Assembly: GCA_965222065.1 (NCBI GenBank)
Contig: OZ244933.1
Location: forward strand, 496,001 to 560,000
Length of the DNA stretch: 64,000 bases
Origin: GM7GCV1 sp965222065
GTDB taxonomy: Bacteria > Pseudomonadota > Gammaproteobacteria > Pseudomonadales > GM7GCV1
Direction: 5' to 3'
The translations under genes and the position numbers were made by a program. The notes beneath the pieces were generated by a model, which worked only from the letters and a program-made list of their open reading frames with translations, made no database searches and was not told the DNA's origin. How positions within the stretch are numbered: the stretch's first letter is position 1; each line of letters begins with the position of its first letter. This document shows positions 8,698-17,610 of the stretch, piece by piece.

Positions 8698-8790
8698 AAG
8701 CCTGACGGCTTTTCCACCCTTCGGGTCCACACGCAAGCGTGTGGCTGTCTCGGAGCTATGCTCCTCGGCTCGAACCAGGTGGTTCTCATC
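8698..8790. repeat. tRNA-associated tandem hairpin array E1
   Basis: Five adjacent small palindromes are read directly: AAGCC-TGAC-GGCTT (8698-8711), ACCC-TTC-GGGT (8716-8726), CCACACGC-AA-GCGTGTGG (8727-8744), GGAGC-TAT-GCTCC (8752-8764) and GAACCA-GG-TGGTTC (8772-8785). The last overlaps TCGAAC-N6-GTTCTCATC (8770-8790), a motif repeated exactly in array E3. The plus-strand segment 8779-8798 resembles the T-arm and acceptor of tRNA-Val, but in the opposite orientation to the real gene. Confidence 0.75.
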
Positions 8791-8800
8791 ACTCGGTCAA

Positions 8801-8825
8801 TATTAAAACACCCGCTACGCGGGTG
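8801..8825 (-). terminator. Terminator after tRNA-Val
   Basis: On the minus strand CACCCGC-GTA-GCGGGTG is followed by TTTTAATATT, ten nucleotides after the tRNA CCA end. Confidence 0.75.
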
Positions 8826-8834
8826 CTTGAATAT

Positions 8835-8911
8835 TGGTACGACCGAGTGGATTCGAACCACCGACCCCCACCATGTCAAGGTGGTGCTCTAACCAACTGA
8901 GCTACGGTCGT
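8835..8911 (-). tRNA. tRNA-Val(GAC)
   Basis: 77-nt cloverleaf with acceptor ACGACCG/CGGTCGT, D-arm TAGCTCAGTTGGTTAGAGC, anticodon GAC in a TTGACAT loop, T-loop GTTCGAATC and an encoded CCA. It lies between two hairpin arrays and downstream of a degenerate tRNA that shares its promoter. Confidence 0.95.
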
Positions 8912-8932
8912 ACATTTGTAAAAATCTTACCC

Positions 8933-9035
8933 GTTCTCATCCACTTCGTGGATTGGTTGGAATTCCCTGAAGAAATTCCAACCCGCAACGCGGGCTCGTC
9001 GCCTTTGGCTCCTCGTCCAAATGCTGTGCATTTAG
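8933..9035. repeat. tRNA-associated tandem hairpin array E2
   Basis: The array begins with GTTCTCATC (8933-8941) and then runs ATCCAC-TTC-GTGGAT (8939-8953), TTGGAATT/AATTCCAA (8957-8981), CCCGC-AAC-GCGGG (8982-8994), a short GCC-TTT-GGC stem and AAATGC-TGT-GCATTT (9019-9033). It abuts TCGAACCACC, the T-arm of the degenerate tRNA at 9036. Loops of three bases and the boundary motifs are shared with arrays E1 and E3. Confidence 0.75.
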
Positions 9036-9099
9036 TCGAACCACCAAGCCTTCAACCTTATGTCAAGACCAGCGCCCTATCCAGATGAGCTATGATCGT
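9036..9099 (-). pseudogene. Degenerate tRNA (Val-like) interrupted at the T-loop
   Basis: The minus strand reads ACGATCA-TAGCTCATCTGG, a recognisable acceptor 5' strand and D-arm. A CTTGACATA anticodon-loop remnant (GAC) and a T-arm start GGTGGTTCGA follow. The anticodon stem no longer pairs and the T-loop runs into hairpin array E2 instead of the 3' acceptor strand and CCA. It is the first unit after the promoter at 9120, so it looks like the dead upstream copy of a tandem tRNA pair. Confidence 0.65.
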
Positions 9100-9119
9100 A
9101 CGATAAAATCAGGCCGCGC

Positions 9120-9147
9120 ATTTTAGCGCTATCAACTGCCCAGTCAA
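9120..9147 (-). promoter_or_regulatory. Sigma-70 promoter of the tRNA-Val unit
   Basis: TTGACT (9142-9147) and TAAAAT (9120-9125) are separated by 16 nt on the minus strand. A GCGCGGCC discriminator follows, typical of stable-RNA promoters. It lies about 20 nt before the degenerate tRNA and about 210 nt before intact tRNA-Val. Confidence 0.75.
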
Positions 9148-9169
9148 GGTAATACTGACCGGGAATCGC

Positions 9170-10072
9170 CTAGGGCACAGAGTGGCCGGTTGAGGCTTCC
9201 CATATTCGATACCATTGCTCGTGAGTCAACTGGATATCCATGGCGTCGGCTGCCGCCTTTGCCCGTTCAATATTACCCGTTCCGATGATGGGCAAGGGTC
9301 GACATGGCACGGTCATAATCCAGGCGTAAATCAGGGAATCAATGTGTTTGACATCCAGCTCTTTCGCCAGTTCTGTCAGGACGCTTCTTAACCTGGCTGC
9401 CTGCCCATCATCAGATTGGAAAATGCGCCCTCCAGCCAGGCAGGACCAGACCATGGGATTAATGGCATATTTCTGGCACTGGTCAAAGCTGCCATCGTCC
9501 AGCGGTTTCAGATGCAGCGGTGAAAATTCGATCTGGTTGGTCACCAGGGGAAAACTGCAATATGCCTGAAGTGCGTCAAACTGGCTGGGACTGAAATTGG
9601 ATACACCGATGGCTCTCACCTTGCCACTGCTCTTTAATTGCTCAAAAACCATGGCCATGGCGTCGACGCTCATTAAATAGTCTGGCCGGTGGATCAGCAG
9701 AACATCAATATAGTCAGTTTTTAACAGCCGTAAACTTTGATCCAGGGACAACCTGAGATGCTCTATGGAGCTATCATAGTGCTTGGTGTTCTCTGCCCCT
9801 ATTCCCGGGATGCCCACGGGGCGAATACCCCACTTGGTCACTATCTCCATATTTTCCCGAAGTCCGGGTGATTGGCTGATAACTCGCCCAAACTGCTCTT
9901 CGCTCTGATAAACCGGTGCATGATCCATGGTGGTAATGCCCAGTTCCAGTAGCTGCTCGACGTATTCGCGCAATTCCTTGTCAGTTTTTTTCCAGTCATT
10001 TTGACGCCAAAACCCGGCACAGATTTCAGAAACGTTCAGATGGCGCGCTGGCATGGAAGTTTGGTTAATCAA
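9170..10072 (-). CDS. Aldo/keto reductase, YdhF-like
   Basis: 300-residue single-domain NADPH-dependent oxidoreductase of the aldo/keto reductase superfamily. The catalytic tetrad is visible: Asp and Tyr in MDHAPVYQSEE, Lys in IVTKWG and His in LLIHRPD. The C-terminal NADPH-binding loop (IIGTGNIERAK) is present. Overall layout resembles E. coli YdhF. The substrate is not predictable. It sits 22 nt downstream of uvrB on the same strand and may be read from it. Confidence 0.88.
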   Translation of the reverse strand: MINQTSMPARHLNVSEICAGFWRQNDWKKTDKELREYVEQLLELGITTMDHAPVYQSEEQFGRVISQSPGLRENMEIVTKWGIRPVGIPGIGAENTKHYDSSIEHLRLSLDQSLRLLKTDYIDVLLIHRPDYLMSVDAMAMVFEQLKSSGKVRAIGVSNFSPSQFDALQAYCSFPLVTNQIEFSPLHLKPLDDGSFDQCQKYAINPMVWSCLAGGRIFQSDDGQAARLRSVLTELAKELDVKHIDSLIYAWIMTVPCRPLPIIGTGNIERAKAAADAMDIQLTHEQWYRIWEASTGHSVP

Positions 10073-10094
10073 TTTTTGTCCTTGCTTGGTTGTT

Positions 10095-12119
<2,025 letters not shown>

Positions 12120-12176
12120 GTTTTAATGCAAAAAAACCGAGCCCGAATACTACAGGAAATCCGGGGCATTTAGATG

Positions 12177-12205
12177 TTGACCGACGCAAACCGCCCCATT
12201 AAGAT
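12177..12205 (+). promoter_or_regulatory. Sigma-70 promoter of tRNA-Asn
   Basis: TTGACC (12177-12182) and TAAGAT (12200-12205) are 17 nt apart and followed by the GC-rich discriminator ACGCGCCC. The tRNA begins about 16 nt later. The promoter is divergent from uvrB. Confidence 0.75.
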
Positions 12206-12221
12206 ACGCGCCCTCAACTGA

Positions 12222-12297
12222 TCCGCCTTAGCTCAGTTGGTAGAGCAAATGACTGTTAATCATTGGGTCGCTGGTTCGAGCCCAGCAGGCGGAGCCA
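12222..12297 (+). tRNA. tRNA-Asn(GTT)
   Basis: 76-nt cloverleaf with acceptor TCCGCCT/AGGCGGA, D-arm TAGCTCAGTTGGTAGAGC, GTT anticodon in a CTGTTAA loop, T-arm CTGGTTCGAGCCCAG and an encoded CCA. Its 3' end faces the accessory lyase/ThuA gene pair. I saw no second copy of the tRNA 3' end on the far side of that pair. Confidence 0.95.
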
Positions 12298-12305
12298 TTT
12301 TCGAA

Positions 12306-12331
12306 AACCTCGTCCTCGGACGGGGTTTTTT
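12306..12331 (+). terminator. Terminator after tRNA-Asn
   Basis: AACCTCGTCC and GGACGGGGTT pair over 10 bp (one G-T) with a tight loop and end in a T-run at 12326-12331. Confidence 0.8.
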
Positions 12332-12392
12332 CGTTTTAGTCTACGACCAGCTCACTTCCTGATGAAGGAACCCACATAGAGAACTACATTCT

Positions 12393-13268
12393 TTATGCAT
12401 TGTCTGGCGGAGGTCGGCCATCCTCGAACTCGAGCGCAGGGATTTCTTTTCTCATCGCCCAGTGGGCTGAGCGCCACATGATCTCCTTGTACGATTTCGT
12501 GTGGTATGGATGCGGGGTATGCCCCGGAAGGAGTGAGACCACCCTGCCTTCTCCATATTCATGTGTCCATCCGCCTGCGCGGTCAGTTGGCTGCTTCTCA
12601 GTGCTTTCGAGGTTAAAAAGCACTTCTGTGTCATCTTTCAGGTCGGCAAAAAATATCTCATCCTGGCCGAGTACTTGGGGTTCTACACCTTGTGTTATAG
12701 GGTGCGTCGGGTTGAGCTTGTGCATGTATGAGCGCTGGACCGGCGTGTGCATATAGGATTTCGATACTCCGATCAAATCCATGAATTTCGGATGCTCATT
12801 ATTCCAGACGGAGCAGTGAAGAGAGAGCAGCCCCATGCCGCGTTGGACATTAGCGATGATAGATTCTTCGCGTTCGGCGGTCATGAACACTTCTTCTTCA
12901 GGCCATTCGCTGACGAATGGTTCCGGCGACCAGCCGAGTGAATTTGTTTTGTGATACCGGGAGAACACGAAAAGGTCTGCCTGCTCGAGCGCTTCCGGTG
13001 TAATGAATTGTGTTCCCTGGGCGAACATGAGGTTCCAACCGGCAGGCTGAAGTGTATAGAACCAATTCTTCTGCTGGGATATCGGATTGTGCCAATAGTC
13101 GCCCATCAGGAAAATTACACGAGTCTCCCCCGGCTTTTTCGGGGAGACAAGCAGTTCAGCAGTCTTTTTTGTGGAGGCGAACAGCTTGGGAGTTGCCGCC
13201 ATACCAAGTGCTGCAATACCGATCCCCATGGCCTGTCGTCGCGTGTGTGTTTTTTTGCGATTTCTCAT
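12393..13268 (-). CDS. Tat-exported ThuA-like domain protein
   Basis: 291-residue protein with a twin-arginine signal (TRRQAMGIG, Arg10-Arg11, then a hydrophobic stretch ending near residue 32). A glutamine-amidotransferase-like ThuA fold follows. Supporting segments are VIFLMGDYWHN, the surface-lined LLSLHCSVWN strand, and GRVVSLLPGHTPHPYH with its conserved histidines. ThuA-family proteins occur in sugar catabolic loci, but their activity is poorly defined. The gene starts 3 nt after the stop of the upstream lyase gene, and its ribosome-binding site (AAAGGAA) lies inside that gene's end, so the two are translationally coupled. Substrate unknown. Confidence 0.75.
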   Translation of the reverse strand: MRNRKKTHTRRQAMGIGIAALGMAATPKLFASTKKTAELLVSPKKPGETRVIFLMGDYWHNPISQQKNWFYTLQPAGWNLMFAQGTQFITPEALEQADLFVFSRYHKTNSLGWSPEPFVSEWPEEEVFMTAEREESIIANVQRGMGLLSLHCSVWNNEHPKFMDLIGVSKSYMHTPVQRSYMHKLNPTHPITQGVEPQVLGQDEIFFADLKDDTEVLFNLESTEKQPTDRAGGWTHEYGEGRVVSLLPGHTPHPYHTKSYKEIMWRSAHWAMRKEIPALEFEDGRPPPDNA

Positions 13269-13271
13269 ATG

Positions 13272-14792
13272 TCATTCCTTTAACGCCTCTGCAGCTGCCT
13301 CGAGCATTGCAGAAGCATTTGCAATTGCCTGACGCTGTTCTAGGGTCCAGGCTTCAACGTCTTCGAGATGTGCTTTTTGGGAGCTGATCAATAATTGCAT
13401 GGATTCAGGTTGCGGGCCACCAAATCCACGTCGACCATAAATGAATTCCGCCGGATCGAGGGCGCGAGCTACCTGTTCCTCGGTGAGCGGAATGGGCTCT
13501 CCGGTGGCTTCGCGGAAAATACGATCAACTTCGCTGAACGGCAGATCTTTTGGAACGATGCCGTGTTCCCGACCATAGGTTGTGAGTTCCGACGCGACAT
13601 GGTGACCAATGCGGAAAGGGACATCTGCTTCCCTCATCAAGGTATCCGCGAGTTCGGTCATGGTGGAGAAGTCGCCTTCAACCTTGTCCCTCAGTATATC
13701 TGTGCGAATAAGCAGTGAGCCTAAAACTTCCTGCAGGCGGCTATACATTTGCATCGAGGCTTCAAAAAAGCGATCCAGCTTGATGAAATGGTGCTCGCGG
13801 CTGTCCTTGACTTCATACATGGGCGTGTTGTGAACCCAAAAAGCTGAAGTCACCGAAAGACCTACCACGTCACTGGCCTCAGAGCGCAGTCGTTCTATGG
13901 CACTCGGGCTGCGTTTCTGCGGCATGATACTACTTCGGGTGACGATCGCCCCCTCCAGAGCGATACCAGGAACGGGATCATCGTATTGGAACAAAACATA
14001 TTGTGTAAATCGGCCTATACCCAGCGCGGAAAGCGCAAGGTGTTGGGTAAACTCCACTTTGCTGTCAACGATGGACACCATGATGGCGTCATGGGAGTTT
14101 GCGATAGGGGCGTCGAAACCGAGCAGATCTGAGAGACGCTGGCGATCAAGGGGAAAGCCCGAGGTATTGAAGGCGGCACTTCCAAGTGGGGACTGATTGA
14201 GACGACGGTAGTACTCCCGCAGACGATCAGAGTCGCGTTCAAGACCGGCATCAAAGGCAAGCAGGAAGTGTCCGAGTGTCGACGGCTGCGCTTGCACGGC
14301 ATGCGTAAAACCCGGCATGACTGTGTGCACGTGGTCGGCGGCGAGCCTCTGGATTTGGTGGCGAATGGTACTGAGTTCCTCAAGAATCTCCAGAGTCCAC
14401 TCGCGCATGCGCATACGATTTTGAGTGGCCCCAAGGTCGTTGCGGCTTCGCCCTTGGTGAATGTTGCTGGCATCCTCGCCAATGCGGCTGACAAGCCATT
14501 GTTCGAGTTGCATGTAGTGAGGATCCAAAGGACGATTTGCCCCCGGGGGATTTTCCTGTTCCATGGCTGCCTGTAGTCCCTCTACCAACTTGCCAGCCGT
14601 CTCCGGGGCCATAAGACCTTGCTCTGCGAGCATAACGATTTGCGCTTTGTTGATGTCGACCATGTGGCGGTAAACGGGAGGCACCCTGTCTTCAGCAATC
14701 GCGGCGAACGGGGTAGTCGCCAGACCGATTAGAACAACAGCGGCAATGCGCAGGATTTTTTGTGCAGTTTTGATAAGGTATTGAGTTTTCAT
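13272..14792 (-). CDS. Exported argininosuccinate-lyase-like enzyme
   Basis: Predicted 506-residue member of the fumarase/aspartase superfamily, closest in motifs to argininosuccinate lyase: GRSRND, MPGFTHAVQAQP, and the superfamily signature SSIMPQKRSPSAIE carrying the catalytic serine loop. Unlike cytosolic ASL it has a clear Sec signal (MKTQYLIKTAQ to about AIA, residues 1-33). The signature has RSP where ASL has KNP, which suggests a different substrate. The start at 14792 is chosen because the signal peptide begins there; a longer in-frame start at 14888 adds an atypical leader. The superfamily eliminates fumarate or similar acids from C-N bonds. Coupled to the ThuA-like gene. Confidence 0.8.
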   Translation of the reverse strand: MKTQYLIKTAQKILRIAAVVLIGLATTPFAAIAEDRVPPVYRHMVDINKAQIVMLAEQGLMAPETAGKLVEGLQAAMEQENPPGANRPLDPHYMQLEQWLVSRIGEDASNIHQGRSRNDLGATQNRMRMREWTLEILEELSTIRHQIQRLAADHVHTVMPGFTHAVQAQPSTLGHFLLAFDAGLERDSDRLREYYRRLNQSPLGSAAFNTSGFPLDRQRLSDLLGFDAPIANSHDAIMVSIVDSKVEFTQHLALSALGIGRFTQYVLFQYDDPVPGIALEGAIVTRSSIMPQKRSPSAIERLRSEASDVVGLSVTSAFWVHNTPMYEVKDSREHHFIKLDRFFEASMQMYSRLQEVLGSLLIRTDILRDKVEGDFSTMTELADTLMREADVPFRIGHHVASELTTYGREHGIVPKDLPFSEVDRIFREATGEPIPLTEEQVARALDPAEFIYGRRGFGGPQPESMQLLISSQKAHLEDVEAWTLEQRQAIANASAMLEAAAEALKE

Positions 14793-15138
14793 AATTCGCT
14801 TTCTACGAGTAAACAGGTAAACGCCAAATAAAGAATTGGGTTCTTTTTTCTGTAGAAACCAGTATTGAGCTTGGATGGAGAAACGCATGCTTCGAAGAAT
14901 ATGGGTTTCATTCGATTTGATACAGGATTTATTAGAATAAGTTTAAGGAGCATAAACAGCCTATTCTGAAAACGCCAGCCAAACACAAATTTGTTACCCA
15001 CTGGGCGCCCCAAACCCAAAGAAGTCCTTTTTACCGACCTTGCCCGCACAATTCCCATGAAAACTGGCAATAGTGCCCGTTACTAAAACCCTTGAGCACA
15101 TAAAGCTATCTGGTCGAGGCCACTAAAATTTACAAGCA
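14793..15138. other. Non-coding interval upstream of the exported lyase gene
   Basis: About 350 nt separates the lyase start from the ppiD terminator. It should hold the promoter of the lyase/ThuA pair. I see AT-rich stretches but no confident -35/-10 pair, no repeat and no credible gene. A 93-codon frame here has no recognisable domain. Confidence 0.5.
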
Positions 15139-15163
15139 TAAAAAAGGGCGCCTAAGCGCCCTT
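15139..15163 (-). terminator. Terminator after ppiD
   Basis: On the minus strand AAGGGCGC-TTAG-GCGCCCTT is followed by a run of T, 19 nt past the ppiD stop. Confidence 0.85.
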
Positions 15164-15181
15164 CCAGATTCAAGTTACTGA

Positions 15182-17062
15182 TTAGTACTCATAGTCGATA
15201 CTTAGATCAATATCAGCACTTGCCCTCAGGGTTTCAGTATAGGCATTAAATTCTGCAGAAACGGCCTGACCACCAAGCTGCTGCCTGAACATTCTTTGCT
15301 GAGTCGGACTAAAGTTATCCAGGCTCCCCGCTTCAACATTGTTAAGCCTGTAGACCAAATAGCCGCCCTGAGGCTGCTCAATGGTGCCCGTAACAGGCAA
15401 GGGCCCGGAAAGCGCCACATTAAAGATTTGGCGTCCCTCAGGGGTTGCGGCCTGCCGAACCTGATCAGTGGCAGTCTGCGACTGGAGCTCTTCACGCTCA
15501 GCGAGCTCAGCTATGGAAGCGCCTGCCTCCAGCTCTTCCGCCATGGCCTCTGCCCGATCTGCCAAGAGTCTGTTCGCCTGCTCTATTCTCAGATTTTCCG
15601 TAATTTCTTCACGTACCTGCTCAAGTGGGGCGACACCGGCCGGGTAATAATTATCCAGGTGGACAACAACAGCATTGGTATCTGACAACTCTACAACTTC
15701 ACTGTTGAGATTGTCCTCTCGCACGATAGGGCCAAAGGCAACAGCCCGAACCTGGGCATTGGCAGCAATGCCTGTTCCAAAATCCTGCTGGAACGGTTCA
15801 GTGGTCTCAACATCCAGTTCAACGTCTATGAGCGCCATTTCGGCAAGCAGCTCATCCAGATCAGCCGTAGAAAATGAAGCTTCACGTAATTGTTCAAGAG
15901 CCTCCACATAGAGTGACTCTGCCTGTTCCTGTTTAACCTGCAATTCGATGGCGGCGTATTCGTCCTCGAAGTCCAGGGAGCTCTCCTCTACAGAGAGCAG
16001 CTTGATCACATGAAAGCCGGCATCCGTCTGTACTGGCGCAGAAACCTCATCGACAGCCAGCTCACTGACGGCGGCCTCAAATTCGGCAGGAAAAGTATTA
16101 CCATCCGTAAAGCCCAGATAGCCAGCATTGGCGGATGAGCCAATATCATCGGATAGTTCTTCAGCGACTGCTGCAAAATCCTCACCTGCTTCCAGTCGGG
16201 ACTGGATTTGGTTGAGTTTTTCAGCGCTGCCTTCCGTATCTTCAACCAGAATATGCGCAACTTCATATTGGGCCGGTTGTTGCGCTTGCAGGATATCGAA
16301 TCGCTCCTGGATCTCCTCTTCACTTGCCTCTACCTGGTCAAGGAATTGATCACGGGTCAGGCGCACATAATTAACCGAAACCATTTCAGGTTGCTCAAAC
16401 ATATCCCTGTTATCGTCATAAAACGCCTGGATCTGCTCATCAGAAACTACCACCTGGTCAATCACAGCCTCTACTGGTATCCGCAGATACTCATAGCTCC
16501 GCTGTTGCTGGCTCACGGCAATAATATTTTGAACCTGCATATCTGTGCTAAAGCCACTGGATAACAAACCGGAGGTGAGCTGTCTGGAGGTCAGGTCGTT
16601 CCTGTAACTCTCCATGAATTCTGATGAGGTGTAACCCATGTTTGCCAGATAGTTCCGGAAAAGTGTTTCTGAAAACTCACCATCAAGTAGAAATGCAGAA
16701 GTCGAAAGCAAAGTTGCCGAGATCTGCGCATCAGATACGGACATATCCTGCTCCCTGGCCTCCGAAAGATAGAGTCTGGCTACCACCAGGTCATTCAGCG
16801 CTGCCTGACGGACAAGTTCTGAATCAACCATATCGGGAGAATAGTTCTCGCCCATCTGGGACATCATTTGATTATTGCGAACGGCGATCGCCCGTTCAAA
16901 ATCCATCTGAGTAATCACTTCCCCGTTAACATCACCCAGATCAACAACACGCTGACTCATAAAAATGGATTCGATGCCAAAAAAAGCGAGGGGGATAGCG
17001 ATCAGAATAATCAGGCCAACCGCTACAGCGCCTGACAAACGTTCTCTGAGGTTCTGGATCAT
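15182..17062 (-). CDS. ppiD: Periplasmic folding chaperone PpiD (SurA/parvulin family)
   Basis: 626-residue inner-membrane-anchored periplasmic chaperone acting near the SecYEG exit. A short cytoplasmic start and one membrane helix (about residues 13-33, VAVGLIILIAIPLAFF) precede a SurA-type N-domain (about 35-200). One parvulin PPIase domain follows (about 265-365, VAHILVEDTEG, NAGYLGFTDG, GFHVIKL), then a coiled C-terminal region rich in Glu and Gln. Length is close to E. coli PpiD (623). It follows hupB across a terminator, the order conserved with lon-hupB-ppiD in E. coli. Confidence 0.95.
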   Translation of the reverse strand: MIQNLRERLSGAVAVGLIILIAIPLAFFGIESIFMSQRVVDLGDVNGEVITQMDFERAIAVRNNQMMSQMGENYSPDMVDSELVRQAALNDLVVARLYLSEAREQDMSVSDAQISATLLSTSAFLLDGEFSETLFRNYLANMGYTSSEFMESYRNDLTSRQLTSGLLSSGFSTDMQVQNIIAVSQQQRSYEYLRIPVEAVIDQVVVSDEQIQAFYDDNRDMFEQPEMVSVNYVRLTRDQFLDQVEASEEEIQERFDILQAQQPAQYEVAHILVEDTEGSAEKLNQIQSRLEAGEDFAAVAEELSDDIGSSANAGYLGFTDGNTFPAEFEAAVSELAVDEVSAPVQTDAGFHVIKLLSVEESSLDFEDEYAAIELQVKQEQAESLYVEALEQLREASFSTADLDELLAEMALIDVELDVETTEPFQQDFGTGIAANAQVRAVAFGPIVREDNLNSEVVELSDTNAVVVHLDNYYPAGVAPLEQVREEITENLRIEQANRLLADRAEAMAEELEAGASIAELAEREELQSQTATDQVRQAATPEGRQIFNVALSGPLPVTGTIEQPQGGYLVYRLNNVEAGSLDNFSPTQQRMFRQQLGGQAVSAEFNAYTETLRASADIDLSIDYEY

Positions 17063-17095
17063 TAGCTAATTAAAATATTTTGGGAGTGGAGATAC

Positions 17096-17126
17096 AAAAA
17101 GGGCGCATGCATTACATGCGCCCTTT
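17096..17126 (-). terminator. Terminator between hupB and ppiD
   Basis: On the minus strand AAAGGGCGCATG and CATGCGCCCTTT pair over 12 bp with a 5-nt loop and end in TTTTTG. It limits hupB read-through into ppiD. Confidence 0.85.
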
Positions 17127-17147
17127 CTTATAGCAGTATTTGCTTTA

Positions 17148-17420
17148 TTAGTTCACAGCGTCTTTTAACGCTTTACCGGCCTTGAAGCCAGGAACCTTGG
17201 AGGCAGCAATTTGTATAGTCGCACCAGTTTGCGGGTTACGACCTGTGCGAGCAGCACGAGATTTTACTGAGAATGTACCAAAGCCTACGAGAGATACAGT
17301 GTCGCCTTTTTTCAGCGCGCCTGTAATGCCACTAACAACTGCATCAAGAGCAGCGCCAGCTTTGGCTTTGGAAATGTCTGCAGATTCGGCGATCAAATCG
17401 ATAAGTTCACTTTTATTCAC
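17148..17420 (-). CDS. hupB: DNA-binding protein HU-beta
   Basis: 90-residue DNABII histone-like protein. It shows dimerisation helices (MNKSELIDLIAESADIS), the saddle with LVGFGTFSVK, the arm tip GRNPQTG and the final PGFKAGKALKDAVN helix. HU compacts DNA non-specifically and helps replication and repair. Residue 90 as the last position is usual for HU. A strong sigma-70 promoter lies at 17519-17548 in the lon-hupB gap. Confidence 0.97.
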   Translation of the reverse strand: MNKSELIDLIAESADISKAKAGAALDAVVSGITGALKKGDTVSLVGFGTFSVKSRAARTGRNPQTGATIQIAASKVPGFKAGKALKDAVN

Positions 17421-17518
17421 TTGCTTTACCTTTTTTAGTATCTAAGAAGAAATGATGGATTACCCCAACCCTCTTGTAGGAGCTTTTTTTACTTAGCTCC
17501 AGTCAAGGCGTGGATGGC

Positions 17519-17548
17519 TTTATACCAAGCCAGAAAGTCAGGGGTCAA
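17519..17548 (-). promoter_or_regulatory. hupB: Sigma-70 promoter of hupB
   Basis: TTGACC (17543-17548) and TATAAA (17519-17524) are 18 nt apart on the minus strand. The transcript would have a leader of about 90 nt containing a small GGAGCT/AGCTCC stem around 17479-17500. Confidence 0.7.
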
Positions 17549-17571
17549 GCTACTTACGGCAATATCGGTGT

Positions 17572-17610
17572 AAAAAATCATTGTTAAGGGCAAAGTTGGC
17601 CCTGTCAATG
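17572..17610 (-). terminator. Terminator overlapping the lon stop codon
   Basis: On the minus strand CATTG-AC-AGGGC and GCCCT-TAA-CAATG form a stem that includes the lon TGA, followed by ATTTTTTA. Confidence 0.7.

Larger units (their letters stand above)
8613..9169. other. Gene-free interval holding tRNA-Val, a broken tRNA and two hairpin arrays
   Basis: Between thrS and the aldo/keto reductase gene no protein-coding gene is credible. Read along the minus strand the interval holds a strong promoter (9120-9147), a degenerate tRNA (9036-9099), hairpin array E2 (8933-9035), intact tRNA-Val (8835-8911), a terminator (8801-8825), hairpin array E1 (8698-8790) and the thrS leader. Each is listed separately. 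Confidence 0.8.

Noticed and set aside
8698..9035. Hairpin arrays E1/E2 as a CRISPR array or REP elements
   Set aside because: Stems differ in sequence from one to the next and there are no equal-length spacers; the conserved parts are tRNA-like boundary motifs.
12120..12176. LexA box upstream of uvrB
   Set aside because: CTGTAGTATTCGGGCT has a left half-site only; the right half does not fit CTGT-N8-ACAG.
14789..15070. 93-codon minus-strand frame between ppiD and the exported lyase gene
   Set aside because: No recognisable domain, overlaps the likely lyase leader, no convincing ribosome-binding site.
12222..15138. Lyase/ThuA pair as an integrative element at tRNA-Asn
   Set aside because: No integrase, no transposase and no second copy of the tRNA-Asn 3' end were found; only the position next to a tRNA supports transfer.
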